Part shown: one piece after another, positions 1-8,583 of the stretch
Layout: each line of letters begins with the position of its first letter
Numbering within the stretch: the first letter of the stretch is position 1
Assembly (NCBI RefSeq): GCF_046602855.1
Contig: NZ_JBKINJ010000001.1
Coordinates: 124,001-188,000 of the forward strand
Reading direction: 5' to 3'
Origin: Gracilimonas sp046602855
GTDB lineage: Bacteria > Bacteroidota > Rhodothermia > Balneolales > Balneolaceae
Length of the DNA stretch: 64,000 nt
Translations under genes and position numbers: made by a program
Notes under the pieces: model-generated
Databases searched by the model: none
Told to the model about the DNA's origin: nothing
Seen by the model: only the letters and a program-made list of their open reading frames with translations

Positions 1-194
1 CTATGCTGAAATGGCCAGCCGGTCCTCGTAAGGAAGACGGAGTGTGGGCGAAGCACTGGTATCATAACGTACACCGGTCAACCGGATTCAGGGCATATAA
101 AGCTTCAGCAGATCCGATTCCGGAACACTTGGAAGATCTGCTCGAACGATCTGAAGAAGCCTATGAAGAGCTTTTGACCTATGCCGGTGATTAA
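1..194 (+). CDS. Sulfotransferase-family protein, C-terminal fragment
   Basis: The window opens inside this gene, so only about 63 C-terminal residues are visible, ending at TAA 192-194. The visible part begins MLKWPAGPRKEDGVWAKHWY and continues with HNVHRSTGF. This resembles the C-terminal end of sulfotransferase-family proteins often annotated next to branched-chain aminotransferases, where a WPAGPR..DG.WA.HWY..V..STGF pattern recurs. The recognition is from memory of the family. The catalytic P-loop would lie outside the window. The ATG at position 3 is an internal methionine in that reading, not a proven start. A shared bidirectional terminator follows at once. Confidence 0.55.
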   Translation, partial: MLKWPAGPRKEDGVWAKHWYHNVHRSTGFRAYKASADPIPEHLEDLLERSEEAYEELLTYAGD

Positions 195-197
195 TAA

Positions 198-236
198 AAA
201 AAGCTCACAGTCTGCAATTGAGTCCGTGAGCTTTTT
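198..236. terminator. Bidirectional intrinsic terminator between the sulfotransferase-like gene and purA
   Basis: Perfect 11-bp inverted repeat: AAAAAGCTCAC at 198-208 and GTGAGCTTTTT at 226-236. The A- and T-rich ends give a U-tract on both strands, so it can end the plus-strand fragment and the minus-strand purA, which converge here. Confidence 0.85.
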
Positions 237-273
237 AAGTTTCAGGTATCAGATTTTTTAAACCGTGATCGAT

Positions 274-1548
274 TTAGAGTCTAATTGTTTCGTTTCTCTT
301 AGGGCCTGTGGAGATAATGGTGAATTTAACATTAAGATAATCCTCTACGAATCTGATGTAAGATTGTGCCGTTGATGGCAATTTATTCCAGTCGGTAACA
401 CCTTCGATAGAATTCTTCCAGCCCGGGAGTGTAGTGTAAACAGGCTCTATTTTTTCGACTTCATCAAGTGATAGTGGAAATACCTTGGTCTCTTTTCCAT
501 TGATCTTGTAGGAGGTACATACCTTTATCTCTTCGAAACCATCCATCACATCCATTTTTGTAAGCGTGAGCTCATTCATTCCGTTGATCTGAACAACATA
601 TTTAAGAGCAACAAGATCTAACCACCCACAGCGACGGGGGCGACCGGTTGTAGCACCGAATTCAGCTCCCTTTTTACGAAGTTCATCACCGGTTTCACCG
701 AGTAATTCGGTAGGGAATGGACCGTTTCCAACACGGGTGCAATAAGCTTTGGTGATGCCCATCACTTTATCGAGGGCTGTTGGAGGAATGCCGGAGCCGA
801 TGCAAGCACCGCCTGAAGTTGGTGAGGAGGATGTAACGTACGGATAGGTTCCATGGTCTACGTCTAACATCGTTCCCTGTGCCCCTTCCAGAAGGATAGA
901 ACGGTCATCCCGAATGCCTTCATGAAGAAGGTTAGTTGTGTTGCAGATAAATGGTTCGAGCGTTTGAATAGCATTGTCGAGTTCCGCCATCAGGTCATCG
1001 GTGCTGAGCTGTGGTTCCTCATAAAGATTCTCCAGTGCAAAGTTGATGTCCTTCAGGTTCTGGTCGATCTTCGTACGCAGACTTTCACGATCCAAAAGAT
1101 CGATCATCCGGATCCCAATTCTGGATACTTTGCTTACGTAAGCCGGACCAATTCCCCGGCCGGTTGTTCCGATGGCATCGCCACCGCGGCGTTTTTCCTT
1201 TAGCTGATCCAATAATTTATGATAGGGAAGGATAACATGCGCAGTCTGACTGATGAAAAAACGTCCTTCCAGGCTGAATCCCATCTCCTTAACGCCCTTG
1301 ATCTCTTCTACCAGGGCAACCGGGTCAATGACCACACCATTTCCGATCACACAATCAGCGTCACCGTTAAATATTCCCGATGGAATAAGGTGAAGGACCA
1401 CTTTTTTGTCGTCAAATTTGAGAGTGTGGCCTGCGTTAGCTCCTCCCTGAAAGCGAACCACAAAGTCGGCTTCAGCACTTAAAAGGTCCACGATCTTTCC
1501 TTTGCCTTCATCACCCCATTGGGCACCAATAACTACTCTTGTACTCAT
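274..1548 (-). CDS. purA: Adenylosuccinate synthase
   Basis: Catalyses GTP-dependent ligation of IMP and aspartate to adenylosuccinate, the first committed step of AMP synthesis, in the cytosol. The 424-residue protein begins MSTRVVIGAQWGDEGKGK. The GDEGKGK loop holds the catalytic Asp13, and GGANAGHT holds His41, the same numbering as E. coli. Further signatures are GTTGRGIGPAY and the C-terminal TTGRPRRCGW. A start nine codons upstream (MHPFFID) is open, but it would lie in the 3' arm of the terminator that separates this gene from the STAS gene, so the ATG at 1548 is preferred. It therefore probably has its own promoter or relies on readthrough. Confidence 0.97.
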   Translation of the reverse strand: MSTRVVIGAQWGDEGKGKIVDLLSAEADFVVRFQGGANAGHTLKFDDKKVVLHLIPSGIFNGDADCVIGNGVVIDPVALVEEIKGVKEMGFSLEGRFFISQTAHVILPYHKLLDQLKEKRRGGDAIGTTGRGIGPAYVSKVSRIGIRMIDLLDRESLRTKIDQNLKDINFALENLYEEPQLSTDDLMAELDNAIQTLEPFICNTTNLLHEGIRDDRSILLEGAQGTMLDVDHGTYPYVTSSSPTSGGACIGSGIPPTALDKVMGITKAYCTRVGNGPFPTELLGETGDELRKKGAEFGATTGRPRRCGWLDLVALKYVVQINGMNELTLTKMDVMDGFEEIKVCTSYKINGKETKVFPLSLDEVEKIEPVYTTLPGWKNSIEGVTDWNKLPSTAQSYIRFVEDYLNVKFTIISTGPKRNETIRL

Positions 1549-1564
1549 AAGTAAATCAATAAAA

Positions 1565-1585
1565 AAGGGGTGCAAAACACCCCTT
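1565..1585 (-). terminator. Intrinsic terminator after the STAS gene
   Basis: Perfect 8-bp stem (AAGGGGTG/CACCCCTT) with a 5-nt loop. On the minus strand it is followed by a T-run. It lies between the STAS gene stop and the purA start and marks the end of the uvrA-to-STAS gene run. Confidence 0.75.
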
Positions 1586-1610
1586 ATCAGTTAAACAATT
1601 ATATCAAATA

Positions 1611-1952
1611 TTAATCGTCAAAAGATTCGGCGGCTTCTTCCACTGACTTGTAGTGTTTGAAGACCGTGATCAATTTTGTGACAACCAACAGGCTTTCGAT
1701 CTTGTCGGTAGCATTTGCGATCCGAAGATCACCACCGGCTTTACGCATGGTTGTAAGACCACCGATAAGCATTCCGAGACCGGAAGAATTCATGAATTTA
1801 ACTTTACCAAGATCAACTACAACATTAGTCTTACCGGCGTCGATGAGTTCGTGCAGTTTTTCGTTAAGACTAACCGCATCAGGGCCACCCATAACGTTTC
1901 CCTTAAATTCGATAACAACGCTGTTGTAGCGTTCTGATGTATTAAAGCTCAT
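1611..1952 (-). CDS. STAS-domain protein (anti-sigma factor antagonist-like)
   Basis: A 113-residue single STAS domain. The family (SpoIIAA/RsbV) binds anti-sigma-factor kinases in a partner-switching cycle and is inactivated by serine phosphorylation. The diagnostic segment KFMNSSGLGMLIGG is present, with Ser56/Ser57 as the likely phosphosite. No cognate kinase or PP2C phosphatase gene is nearby, so the partner is unknown. The gene follows secF by 23 bp on the same strand, with a terminator behind it, which suggests co-transcription with secDF. A direct role in secretion cannot be inferred from that. Confidence 0.88.
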   Translation of the reverse strand: MSFNTSERYNSVVIEFKGNVMGGPDAVSLNEKLHELIDAGKTNVVVDLGKVKFMNSSGLGMLIGGLTTMRKAGGDLRIANATDKIESLLVVTKLITVFKHYKSVEEAAESFDD

Positions 1953-1975
1953 AGAATTACCTGTTGTTTAAAATT

Positions 1976-2887
1976 TTAAGATTTTTTTGTGCGTTGTTCT
2001 AGTTCAACTACTAAAGAACTGGCTACAAACAGAGAACTGTATGTACCCAATACGATACCAATTAACAGTGCAAAAGAGAATCCTTTTAACACCTCTCCGC
2101 CGAAAATAAACAGCACGAGTACCACAAACAAGGTGGTAATGGAAGTTATTACAGTACGGCTAAGGGTATCATTCAGACTCTTGTTTACCATAGGCATGAA
2201 ATCCATTCCCTTGTGGACGTTGGAATTCTCTCTGATACGGTCAAATACAACCACGGTATCATTAAGGGAGTAACCCACAATGGTCAGGAATGCAGCTATC
2301 AATGCCTGATCGATCTGCAAGCTGAAAGGCACCCAATCACCTAAGATCGTGAATACACCTAAAACGATCACCACATCGTGGACAAGTGCCGCAACCGCCC
2401 CGGCCGAAAAGGTCCAGTTTCGGAAACGGATCAGGATATAGATGAAGATGATCACAATGGCATAGATCACGGCTTGCAATGCACCCCATTTCAAGTCTTC
2501 TGCAAAACGTGGACTGATCACATCTGTTCTTAAGACGCTGAAGGGGTTGTCAGGGTGTAATTCTTTAATTGTTGAACTGATGATCTGCTGAACCTCAGCT
2601 ATATCCCGTTCATTATCAGTTCTGATAAGTATCTCACTTTCTGAACCAAATAGCTTAAGCTCAGGGGTACTTCCCAGCGGTTCAGACAAATTTGAACGCA
2701 GTTCTACCACGCTGATGGGGTCCTCAAAATCGAGAACGAATTCCTTACCTCCGCGGAAGTCAATCCCGTATTGGAGCCCTTTAGTTAAAATAGCCCCTAA
2801 AGAGGCGATGAAAAGCACGGCAGACAGGATATATGCTATCTTATGCTTTGAAATAAAATCAATACTTGGTGTTTCAAACCATCTCAT
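1976..2887 (-). CDS. secF: Protein translocase subunit SecF
   Basis: Integral membrane partner of SecD in the accessory translocon complex that uses the proton motive force to help pull proteins across the inner membrane. The 303 residues show an N-terminal membrane helix, the YGIDFRGGKEF periplasmic signature, a periplasmic P1-like domain to about residue 130, and then helices carrying TIVGYSLNDTVVVFDRIREN, the typical SecF loop. It lies 40 bp downstream of secD on the same strand. SecD and SecF are separate here, not fused. Confidence 0.96.
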   Translation of the reverse strand: MRWFETPSIDFISKHKIAYILSAVLFIASLGAILTKGLQYGIDFRGGKEFVLDFEDPISVVELRSNLSEPLGSTPELKLFGSESEILIRTDNERDIAEVQQIISSTIKELHPDNPFSVLRTDVISPRFAEDLKWGALQAVIYAIVIIFIYILIRFRNWTFSAGAVAALVHDVVIVLGVFTILGDWVPFSLQIDQALIAAFLTIVGYSLNDTVVVFDRIRENSNVHKGMDFMPMVNKSLNDTLSRTVITSITTLFVVLVLFIFGGEVLKGFSFALLIGIVLGTYSSLFVASSLVVELEQRTKKS

Positions 2888-2927
2888 AATATTTTTCTTT
2901 TAGTCGTTTTAAATTTCTTTTTTATGC

Positions 2928-4742
2928 TTAACCGAAGCTTACTGCGCTCTTCCTGGTTCGTGTCAGATAGTCAACCACAACGCGGGTGATCACAATGGCA
3001 CTGAAGAGAGAAGCTACAATTCCTGCCATCAGCGTAACGGCGAAACCTTTAATAGGTCCCACTCCAAAGCTGAACAGGATGATTGCTACGAAAAAGGTGG
3101 TTACGTTGGCATCTACAATGGCACTCATTGCGTTTGAATAACCTGCTTCGATGGATGCTTTGATGGTTTTTCCGGTGCGCTGTTCTTCACGAATACGGTC
3201 AAAGATCAGCACGTTGGCATCTACCGCCATACCAATGGTCAGTACAATACCTGCAATACCCGGCAGAGTTAGCGTGGCATTGAAAGCAGCCAGAATACCG
3301 AGAATAAATATGATATTGAGTAACAGGGCCAAATCAGCAATACCACCACCGGTTCTGTAATACACGATCATGAAAATGGCTACGATACCCAATCCAACAA
3401 GGATGGAATTCAAACCGGCTTGAATGGATTCAGCACCTAGGGTTGCACCAACAGTACGCTCTTCTAAAATTTCCAGCGGCGCAGGTAGGGCACCGGATAG
3501 CAAAATATTAACCAGATCCTCTGCTTCTCCGATTCCGTCAAGTCCGGTGATAGATGAACGACCATTGGAGATCTTGGTCTGAACATTCGGATAAGAGAAA
3601 ACAAATCCATCCAATACAATAGCAACCGGCTTGCCGATGTTAGCACCGGTAATTCGGCCCCATTTGCGGGCACCCTCACTGTTCATACTCATAGATACTT
3701 CAGGAACATTAGTTGCGGGATCGAATTGAACACTGGCGGCTTCAATAACATCACCGGTCAGTTCAACCTGAGACCTTACACCGATTAATTGATAAAGTTC
3801 TTCACCTGCTTGTCCCGGCAGTGGATTTGCACTCCACATAACAGTGGTGTTACGAGGCATCATGCGCTGAACTTCCTCATTCCTGATAAGATCCATAACG
3901 CGGGATGTATCATCGGGAGTGGCATAACCGAATAGATACGGGCTTTGAGCCGGTACCAATACTTCATCCAGTGGATTGAATTGGTTATTAGCTACGCTAT
4001 CTGAGGTATCAGTTACCTGTTCAAATGAATCATAATATTCATAGGTTTGATTGACAAATGAACGAAATTCTTCAGCGTCGGCTGCGAGTCGGAATTCGAG
4101 TCGTGCGGTTCCCTTCAATAGATTACGTACACGTTCCTTGTCCTCAACACCGGGAAGCTCAACCACAATACGATTTTGACCCTGCTTAATGATAGAAGGC
4201 TCGGTCACACCGTATCGGTCAACACGAGTTCTGATGATCTCAATAGCACGATCCAATGCAGACTGTCGCTGAGTTTTCAGGAACGTTGCGATCTCTTCGT
4301 TGGTAGAACGACGGGTAATGTCCATGGCGTCGTTTCTGTAGTAACGACTCAGACGGGCATCCGGATCTCTTGATTCGAATTCAGCAACCATTTCATCAAT
4401 GAAATCGCTGTTGTTTTCAAGAGAACGCTGCTGTGCAACATCGATCACGTCATTCAAAAGTTGATCGGCATTTTCACCGGCCAGCTCTCTGATCAGCTGG
4501 GGAACACCTACTTCAAGCGTTACGTGCATTCCGCCCTGGAGGTCAAGCCCCAGAGATAAAACATTTGAACGCAAGCGTTCGAGTTTTTCTTCGTTCTCTT
4601 CAGTGTATTGAGCTGCTTCAGAAGGACTGAGATCTTCAATGTAACTTTGTTCAAGTTGGTATTGTACCGTTGGGTACAGGTAATAGATGGTAAGGGCCAA
4701 AAAAGCCACTATCGTACCAATTTTAAATCCGTTTCCTTGCAT
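2928..4742 (-). CDS. secD: Protein translocase subunit SecD
   Basis: Partner of SecF in the SecDF complex. The 604 residues contain an N-terminal helix (GFKIGTIVAFLALTIYYLYP), the LGLDLQGGMHVTLEV motif, a long periplasmic P1 head, and a C-terminal helical domain with GMAVDANVLIFDRIREE, in which the Asp is implicated in proton coupling. I chose the ATG at 4742 (MQGNGFKIG) because the 34 residues possible upstream look unlike a leader and the membrane helix would then start close to the N-terminus. There is no clear Shine-Dalgarno sequence at either start. Confidence 0.95.
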   Translation of the reverse strand: MQGNGFKIGTIVAFLALTIYYLYPTVQYQLEQSYIEDLSPSEAAQYTEENEEKLERLRSNVLSLGLDLQGGMHVTLEVGVPQLIRELAGENADQLLNDVIDVAQQRSLENNSDFIDEMVAEFESRDPDARLSRYYRNDAMDITRRSTNEEIATFLKTQRQSALDRAIEIIRTRVDRYGVTEPSIIKQGQNRIVVELPGVEDKERVRNLLKGTARLEFRLAADAEEFRSFVNQTYEYYDSFEQVTDTSDSVANNQFNPLDEVLVPAQSPYLFGYATPDDTSRVMDLIRNEEVQRMMPRNTTVMWSANPLPGQAGEELYQLIGVRSQVELTGDVIEAASVQFDPATNVPEVSMSMNSEGARKWGRITGANIGKPVAIVLDGFVFSYPNVQTKISNGRSSITGLDGIGEAEDLVNILLSGALPAPLEILEERTVGATLGAESIQAGLNSILVGLGIVAIFMIVYYRTGGGIADLALLLNIIFILGILAAFNATLTLPGIAGIVLTIGMAVDANVLIFDRIREEQRTGKTIKASIEAGYSNAMSAIVDANVTTFFVAIILFSFGVGPIKGFAVTLMAGIVASLFSAIVITRVVVDYLTRTRKSAVSFG

Positions 4743-4883
4743 GGTAATATGATTAATTAAGTAATTTGTTTGAGTTAGACGTATTGAAAAATGATCGGAC
4801 CTGTCATAAAACAGATCAAAAATAGCAATAAGATCACATCTCATGATCCTATTTTGTAAAAGTGAGAGAAAAGCTTGAACAGT

Positions 4884-5438
4884 CTAGGGGGCGTTGATCG
4901 CGGTACCACTCATAAACGGAGAAAGATGGTAGCTGAATAAGGGCTTACGCTCCGGAAAGTTCTCGGAAGCCCCGTCAGTTTGTTCGCTTATAAGGCGAGA
5001 AGGTAAGGTTTTACCGTTTGGAGAAAAACCGTCAGCCGGTATGAGGGAATGGGGTTGAGCTTGTTTTACAAACACCGCCTTCGCCATTCCGGATGAGGAG
5101 TTTTGATAGGAATTCCACTCCTGTATCAGAAGCTGATAAACTTCATTTTCATCCTTGGAATCATTACTGAGCGGTAATTCAAAATCTTCGGCATGAGCTT
5201 TCACAAGGGCAGAAGCCTGACGAACAACCGTATCAAAACCTTCTTGTGAGGATGAAAGTCCCCTTATCTGATCAACAACTCCGGAGTTGCTGTTATTTTT
5301 CAGGTTTGACTGCAGCCACAGTGCAAAGGCATCGTGTGTTTCGGTTACTCCGGCAGGTTTCAGGAAATAGACTATTATCCCTGCCAATAGCAGCGCTGCA
5401 CCATATGATTGGATGATATGTTTCCGGAAGAATTTCAT
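4884..5438 (-). CDS. Unknown membrane-anchored protein between uvrA and secD
   Basis: A 184-residue protein of no family I recognise. The N-terminus MKFFRKHIIQSYGAALLLAG is a basic stretch followed by a hydrophobic segment (about residues 12-27), so it is probably an N-terminal membrane anchor with the rest outside the cytoplasm. The remainder is polar, low in cysteine and rich in Ser, Asn and Gln in the middle. The gene sits 58 bp after uvrA and 141 bp before secD on the same strand, so it is probably co-transcribed. A secretion-related role is possible only by position. No motif supports it. Confidence 0.7.
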   Translation of the reverse strand: MKFFRKHIIQSYGAALLLAGIIVYFLKPAGVTETHDAFALWLQSNLKNNSNSGVVDQIRGLSSSQEGFDTVVRQASALVKAHAEDFELPLSNDSKDENEVYQLLIQEWNSYQNSSSGMAKAVFVKQAQPHSLIPADGFSPNGKTLPSRLISEQTDGASENFPERKPLFSYHLSPFMSGTAINAP

Positions 5439-5496
5439 TCAGACCCAAAATATAAACAACTATGTATCCATTATGAACAGGAAATCAGAAAAATAC

Positions 5497-8334
5497 TCAG
5501 CCTGTTACCTGAAGCAGCCTATCAAACTCTTCTTTGAGGAAACGGCCGGTGTGCGAGGTCTCAATTTCTGAAACGTCTTCGGGTGTACCTGTGGCTATGA
5601 TCTCTCCACCACCCCGGCCACCTTCAGGCCCCATATCTATAATCCAGTCTGCCGCTTTGATGAGATCAAGGTTGTGCTCGATCACCATGACAGTATTACC
5701 TTTATTGACCAGGCGCTGGATCACATCAACCAGCATGCGCACATCCTGAAAATGAAGGCCCGTTGTAGGTTCATCCATCACGTATAAGGTATCTCCGGTT
5801 CCAACCTTTGAGAGTTCCCGGGCGAGTTTAATGCGTTGTGCTTCACCTCCGGAGAGAGTGGTAGAGGATTGACCGAGCGTCAGATACCCAAGTCCGACAT
5901 CCACCATCGTACCTAAAATTCGGCTGATAGCGGGCTGCGCGTCAAAGAATTCGGCTGCCTCGCTAATCGGCATTTTTAGCACATCCGAGATATTCTTGCC
6001 TTTATAATAGATCTCCAGTGTTTCGCGGTTATAGCGCTTGCCGTTACAGGTTTCGCAGGTTACATAGACATCGGGTAAGAAATTCATCTCGATCTTACGA
6101 ACACCGTCACCGTTGCACTCTTCGCAACGTCCGCCTTTTACGTTAAATGAAAATCGTCCCTGATCGTATCCACGGATCTTGGATTCCGGCAGTTCCGCAA
6201 ACAAGCGACGGATGTGGTCGAACACTTTGGTGTAGGTTCCAGGATTTGAGCGGGGTGTTCTTCCAATCGGACTTTGGTCGATTGAAATGATTTTATCTAC
6301 ATTATCCATGCCTTCAATAGAATCGTATGGAAGTGGGACTGTCTTTGATTTATAAAAATAGTTTGACAGGATAGGAACCAGCGTTTGATTGATAATAGAA
6401 CTCTTGCCGCTACCGCTTACTCCGGTCACGCTGATAAACTTACCTAGTGGAACTTCCAGGTCCTGATTTTGCAGATTATGTCCCCGTGCATTTACGACCT
6501 TGATCATTTTCTCATTTCCCTCACGCCTTTGTTCGGGAATGGCAATGACTTCTTCGTCTTTGAGGAATTTGGCTGTATCAGAATCAGGGTCTAATTCATC
6601 AGGGGTTCCGGATGTGACAATATGCCCACCGTTCACACCGGCACCCGGTCCGAGATCAACCACAAAATCAGCGTGCTCAATGGTTTCGCGGTCATGTTCA
6701 ACAACAATAACTGAATTACCGAGATCTCTTAGAGTTTCAAGTGACCGGATGAGCTTGATATTGTCTCGCTGATGGAGACCGATACTCGGTTCATCCAAAA
6801 TGTATAGAACTCCCACGAGTTGTGTACCGATCTGCGTGGCCAATCGAATTCGCTGCGCCTCACCACCACTCAAAGTTTGAGCCTCGCGGTCTAGGCTTAA
6901 GTAGGTCAGGCCAACATTAAGTAGAAAATCGAGTCTGTCGCGGATCTCTTTCAAAACCTGATTACCTATGATCTGCTGTCGTTCTGTAAGACTTATTTCA
7001 TAAAGAGTATCCCGCAGTCCCTGAATATCTTTCTGAACCAGTTCGTGGATATTATAACCGTCTATTTTATACGAAAGGGCTTCTTTGTTAAGTCGGCCTC
7101 CTTCACATGCGGGGCAGGTGACCTTATCCATGAAAGCCTTTGCTTTATCCCGCTGCTTATTGGACTTACTGTTGTGATATTGATCAGTGATGGTGCTTCT
7201 CAAGCCTTCAAACTTATGTTTGTAAGTCACTGAGTTGTCCTTGAAATCGTAACTGACTGAAAACTTCTTATCTCCGCTTCCATTTAGTAATAGATCCTTA
7301 AGTTCTTCCGGATAGTCCTTGATCGGGGTTTCAAAATCCAGGTCGAAAGTTTTTAAAATAGCTTTGAGCTGCTTGAATACAAATATATCGCGTGGATGCC
7401 CTAGAAAGCGGATCCCACCTTCAGCCATACTTTGCTCTTCATTTGGAACCAAAAGCTCCCAGCTTACATCATAAGTATATCCCAGGCCTTCACAGGTTTT
7501 GCAGTACCCATAGGGTGAGTTGAATGAAAAGAGATTTGGAGCAGGGTCTTCGTATGCCAGGCCACTTTCCGGGTCGAAGAGATTCTGAGAATACAGTTTG
7601 TCAGTAAATTCATCTCCCTCTTTAATGGCCAGGATCACATTGCCATCAGCCATTTCAAGTGCAAGTCTGATACTGTCAGCAATCCGTTTTTCGCTTTTCT
7701 GAGAAATGACAAATCTATCCACCACGATCTCAATATTGTGAGTTTTGTAGCGGTCCGCTTTCATATCCTTTTCAAGATCGTGGAATTCACCGTCTATGCG
7801 TGCACTTACAAATCCTTGTTTGATCATTTGCTCAAATAGCTCCCGGTAGTGCCCTTTACGGCCGCGAACAACAGGAGCGAGGCAGTAAGCTTTTGTTCCT
7901 TCGGGCATATCCATGACGTTTGCAACAACCTGATCAGCTGACTGCTTTTCCATTTTGTTGCCGGTCTTATAAGAATAAGGAATCCCAACACGTGCGTATA
8001 GAAGACGTAAAAAATCATAGATCTCAGTGACCGTACCTACCGTAGACCGTGGATTTCGGTTAGTGGTCTTTTGGTCAATGGAAATAACAGGTGAAAGACC
8101 GTCAATGAAATCCACGGCAGGTCGCTCCATCATCCCTAAAAACTGCCGTGCATAGGCTGAAAGGGATTCAAGAAACCGGCGCTGGCCTTCTGCATAGATG
8201 GTATCAAAGGCGAGGGAGGATTTCCCCGACCCTGAGAGTCCGGTTATCACAACCAGTTGGTCGCGGGGAATATCAATGTCTATGTTTTTGAGATTATGTT
8301 CGCGTGCTCCGCGTACTACAATATTATGCTGCAA
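5497..8334 (-). CDS. uvrA: Excinuclease ABC subunit A
   Basis: DNA-damage recognition ATPase of nucleotide excision repair; works with UvrB, which is not in this window. The 945 residues are the usual length. Two ABC modules are visible: first Walker A GLSGSGKSSLAFD near residue 32 with the LSGGEAQRIRLA signature, second GVSGSGKSSIINQ with LSGGEAQRIKLA. The C-terminal zinc module is CEECNGDG...CETCNGKRYN, and a first cysteine module is CKTCEGLG...CPACEGG. The start MQHNIVVRGAREHNLKNI is canonical. It is first of the uvrA-orf184-secD-secF-STAS run. I saw no recognisable LexA box in the 249 bp upstream. Confidence 0.98.
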   Translation of the reverse strand: MQHNIVVRGAREHNLKNIDIDIPRDQLVVITGLSGSGKSSLAFDTIYAEGQRRFLESLSAYARQFLGMMERPAVDFIDGLSPVISIDQKTTNRNPRSTVGTVTEIYDFLRLLYARVGIPYSYKTGNKMEKQSADQVVANVMDMPEGTKAYCLAPVVRGRKGHYRELFEQMIKQGFVSARIDGEFHDLEKDMKADRYKTHNIEIVVDRFVISQKSEKRIADSIRLALEMADGNVILAIKEGDEFTDKLYSQNLFDPESGLAYEDPAPNLFSFNSPYGYCKTCEGLGYTYDVSWELLVPNEEQSMAEGGIRFLGHPRDIFVFKQLKAILKTFDLDFETPIKDYPEELKDLLLNGSGDKKFSVSYDFKDNSVTYKHKFEGLRSTITDQYHNSKSNKQRDKAKAFMDKVTCPACEGGRLNKEALSYKIDGYNIHELVQKDIQGLRDTLYEISLTERQQIIGNQVLKEIRDRLDFLLNVGLTYLSLDREAQTLSGGEAQRIRLATQIGTQLVGVLYILDEPSIGLHQRDNIKLIRSLETLRDLGNSVIVVEHDRETIEHADFVVDLGPGAGVNGGHIVTSGTPDELDPDSDTAKFLKDEEVIAIPEQRREGNEKMIKVVNARGHNLQNQDLEVPLGKFISVTGVSGSGKSSIINQTLVPILSNYFYKSKTVPLPYDSIEGMDNVDKIISIDQSPIGRTPRSNPGTYTKVFDHIRRLFAELPESKIRGYDQGRFSFNVKGGRCEECNGDGVRKIEMNFLPDVYVTCETCNGKRYNRETLEIYYKGKNISDVLKMPISEAAEFFDAQPAISRILGTMVDVGLGYLTLGQSSTTLSGGEAQRIKLARELSKVGTGDTLYVMDEPTTGLHFQDVRMLVDVIQRLVNKGNTVMVIEHNLDLIKAADWIIDMGPEGGRGGGEIIATGTPEDVSEIETSHTGRFLKEEFDRLLQVTG

Positions 8335-8583
8335 TGGAATAGTTATTTTTGAAATTCAGAACTACACAAAATACAAAAACAGCTGACCGAATACCTTCAT
8401 TCCTTTAAAGAAAAGTCCGGATCACATATAATATATGGCATTAACCTCAGTTCGAGAGTAGAAAATAGGTTAAGAGGATAGTTATTGGTTTTTAGGGGCA
8501 TTCCCGTGCAGATGGAAATCTAATTATTGCATACAGCCACGGTTGATTTTTTAAGTAAAACAAATTGATTTTAGGTCAGCCTG

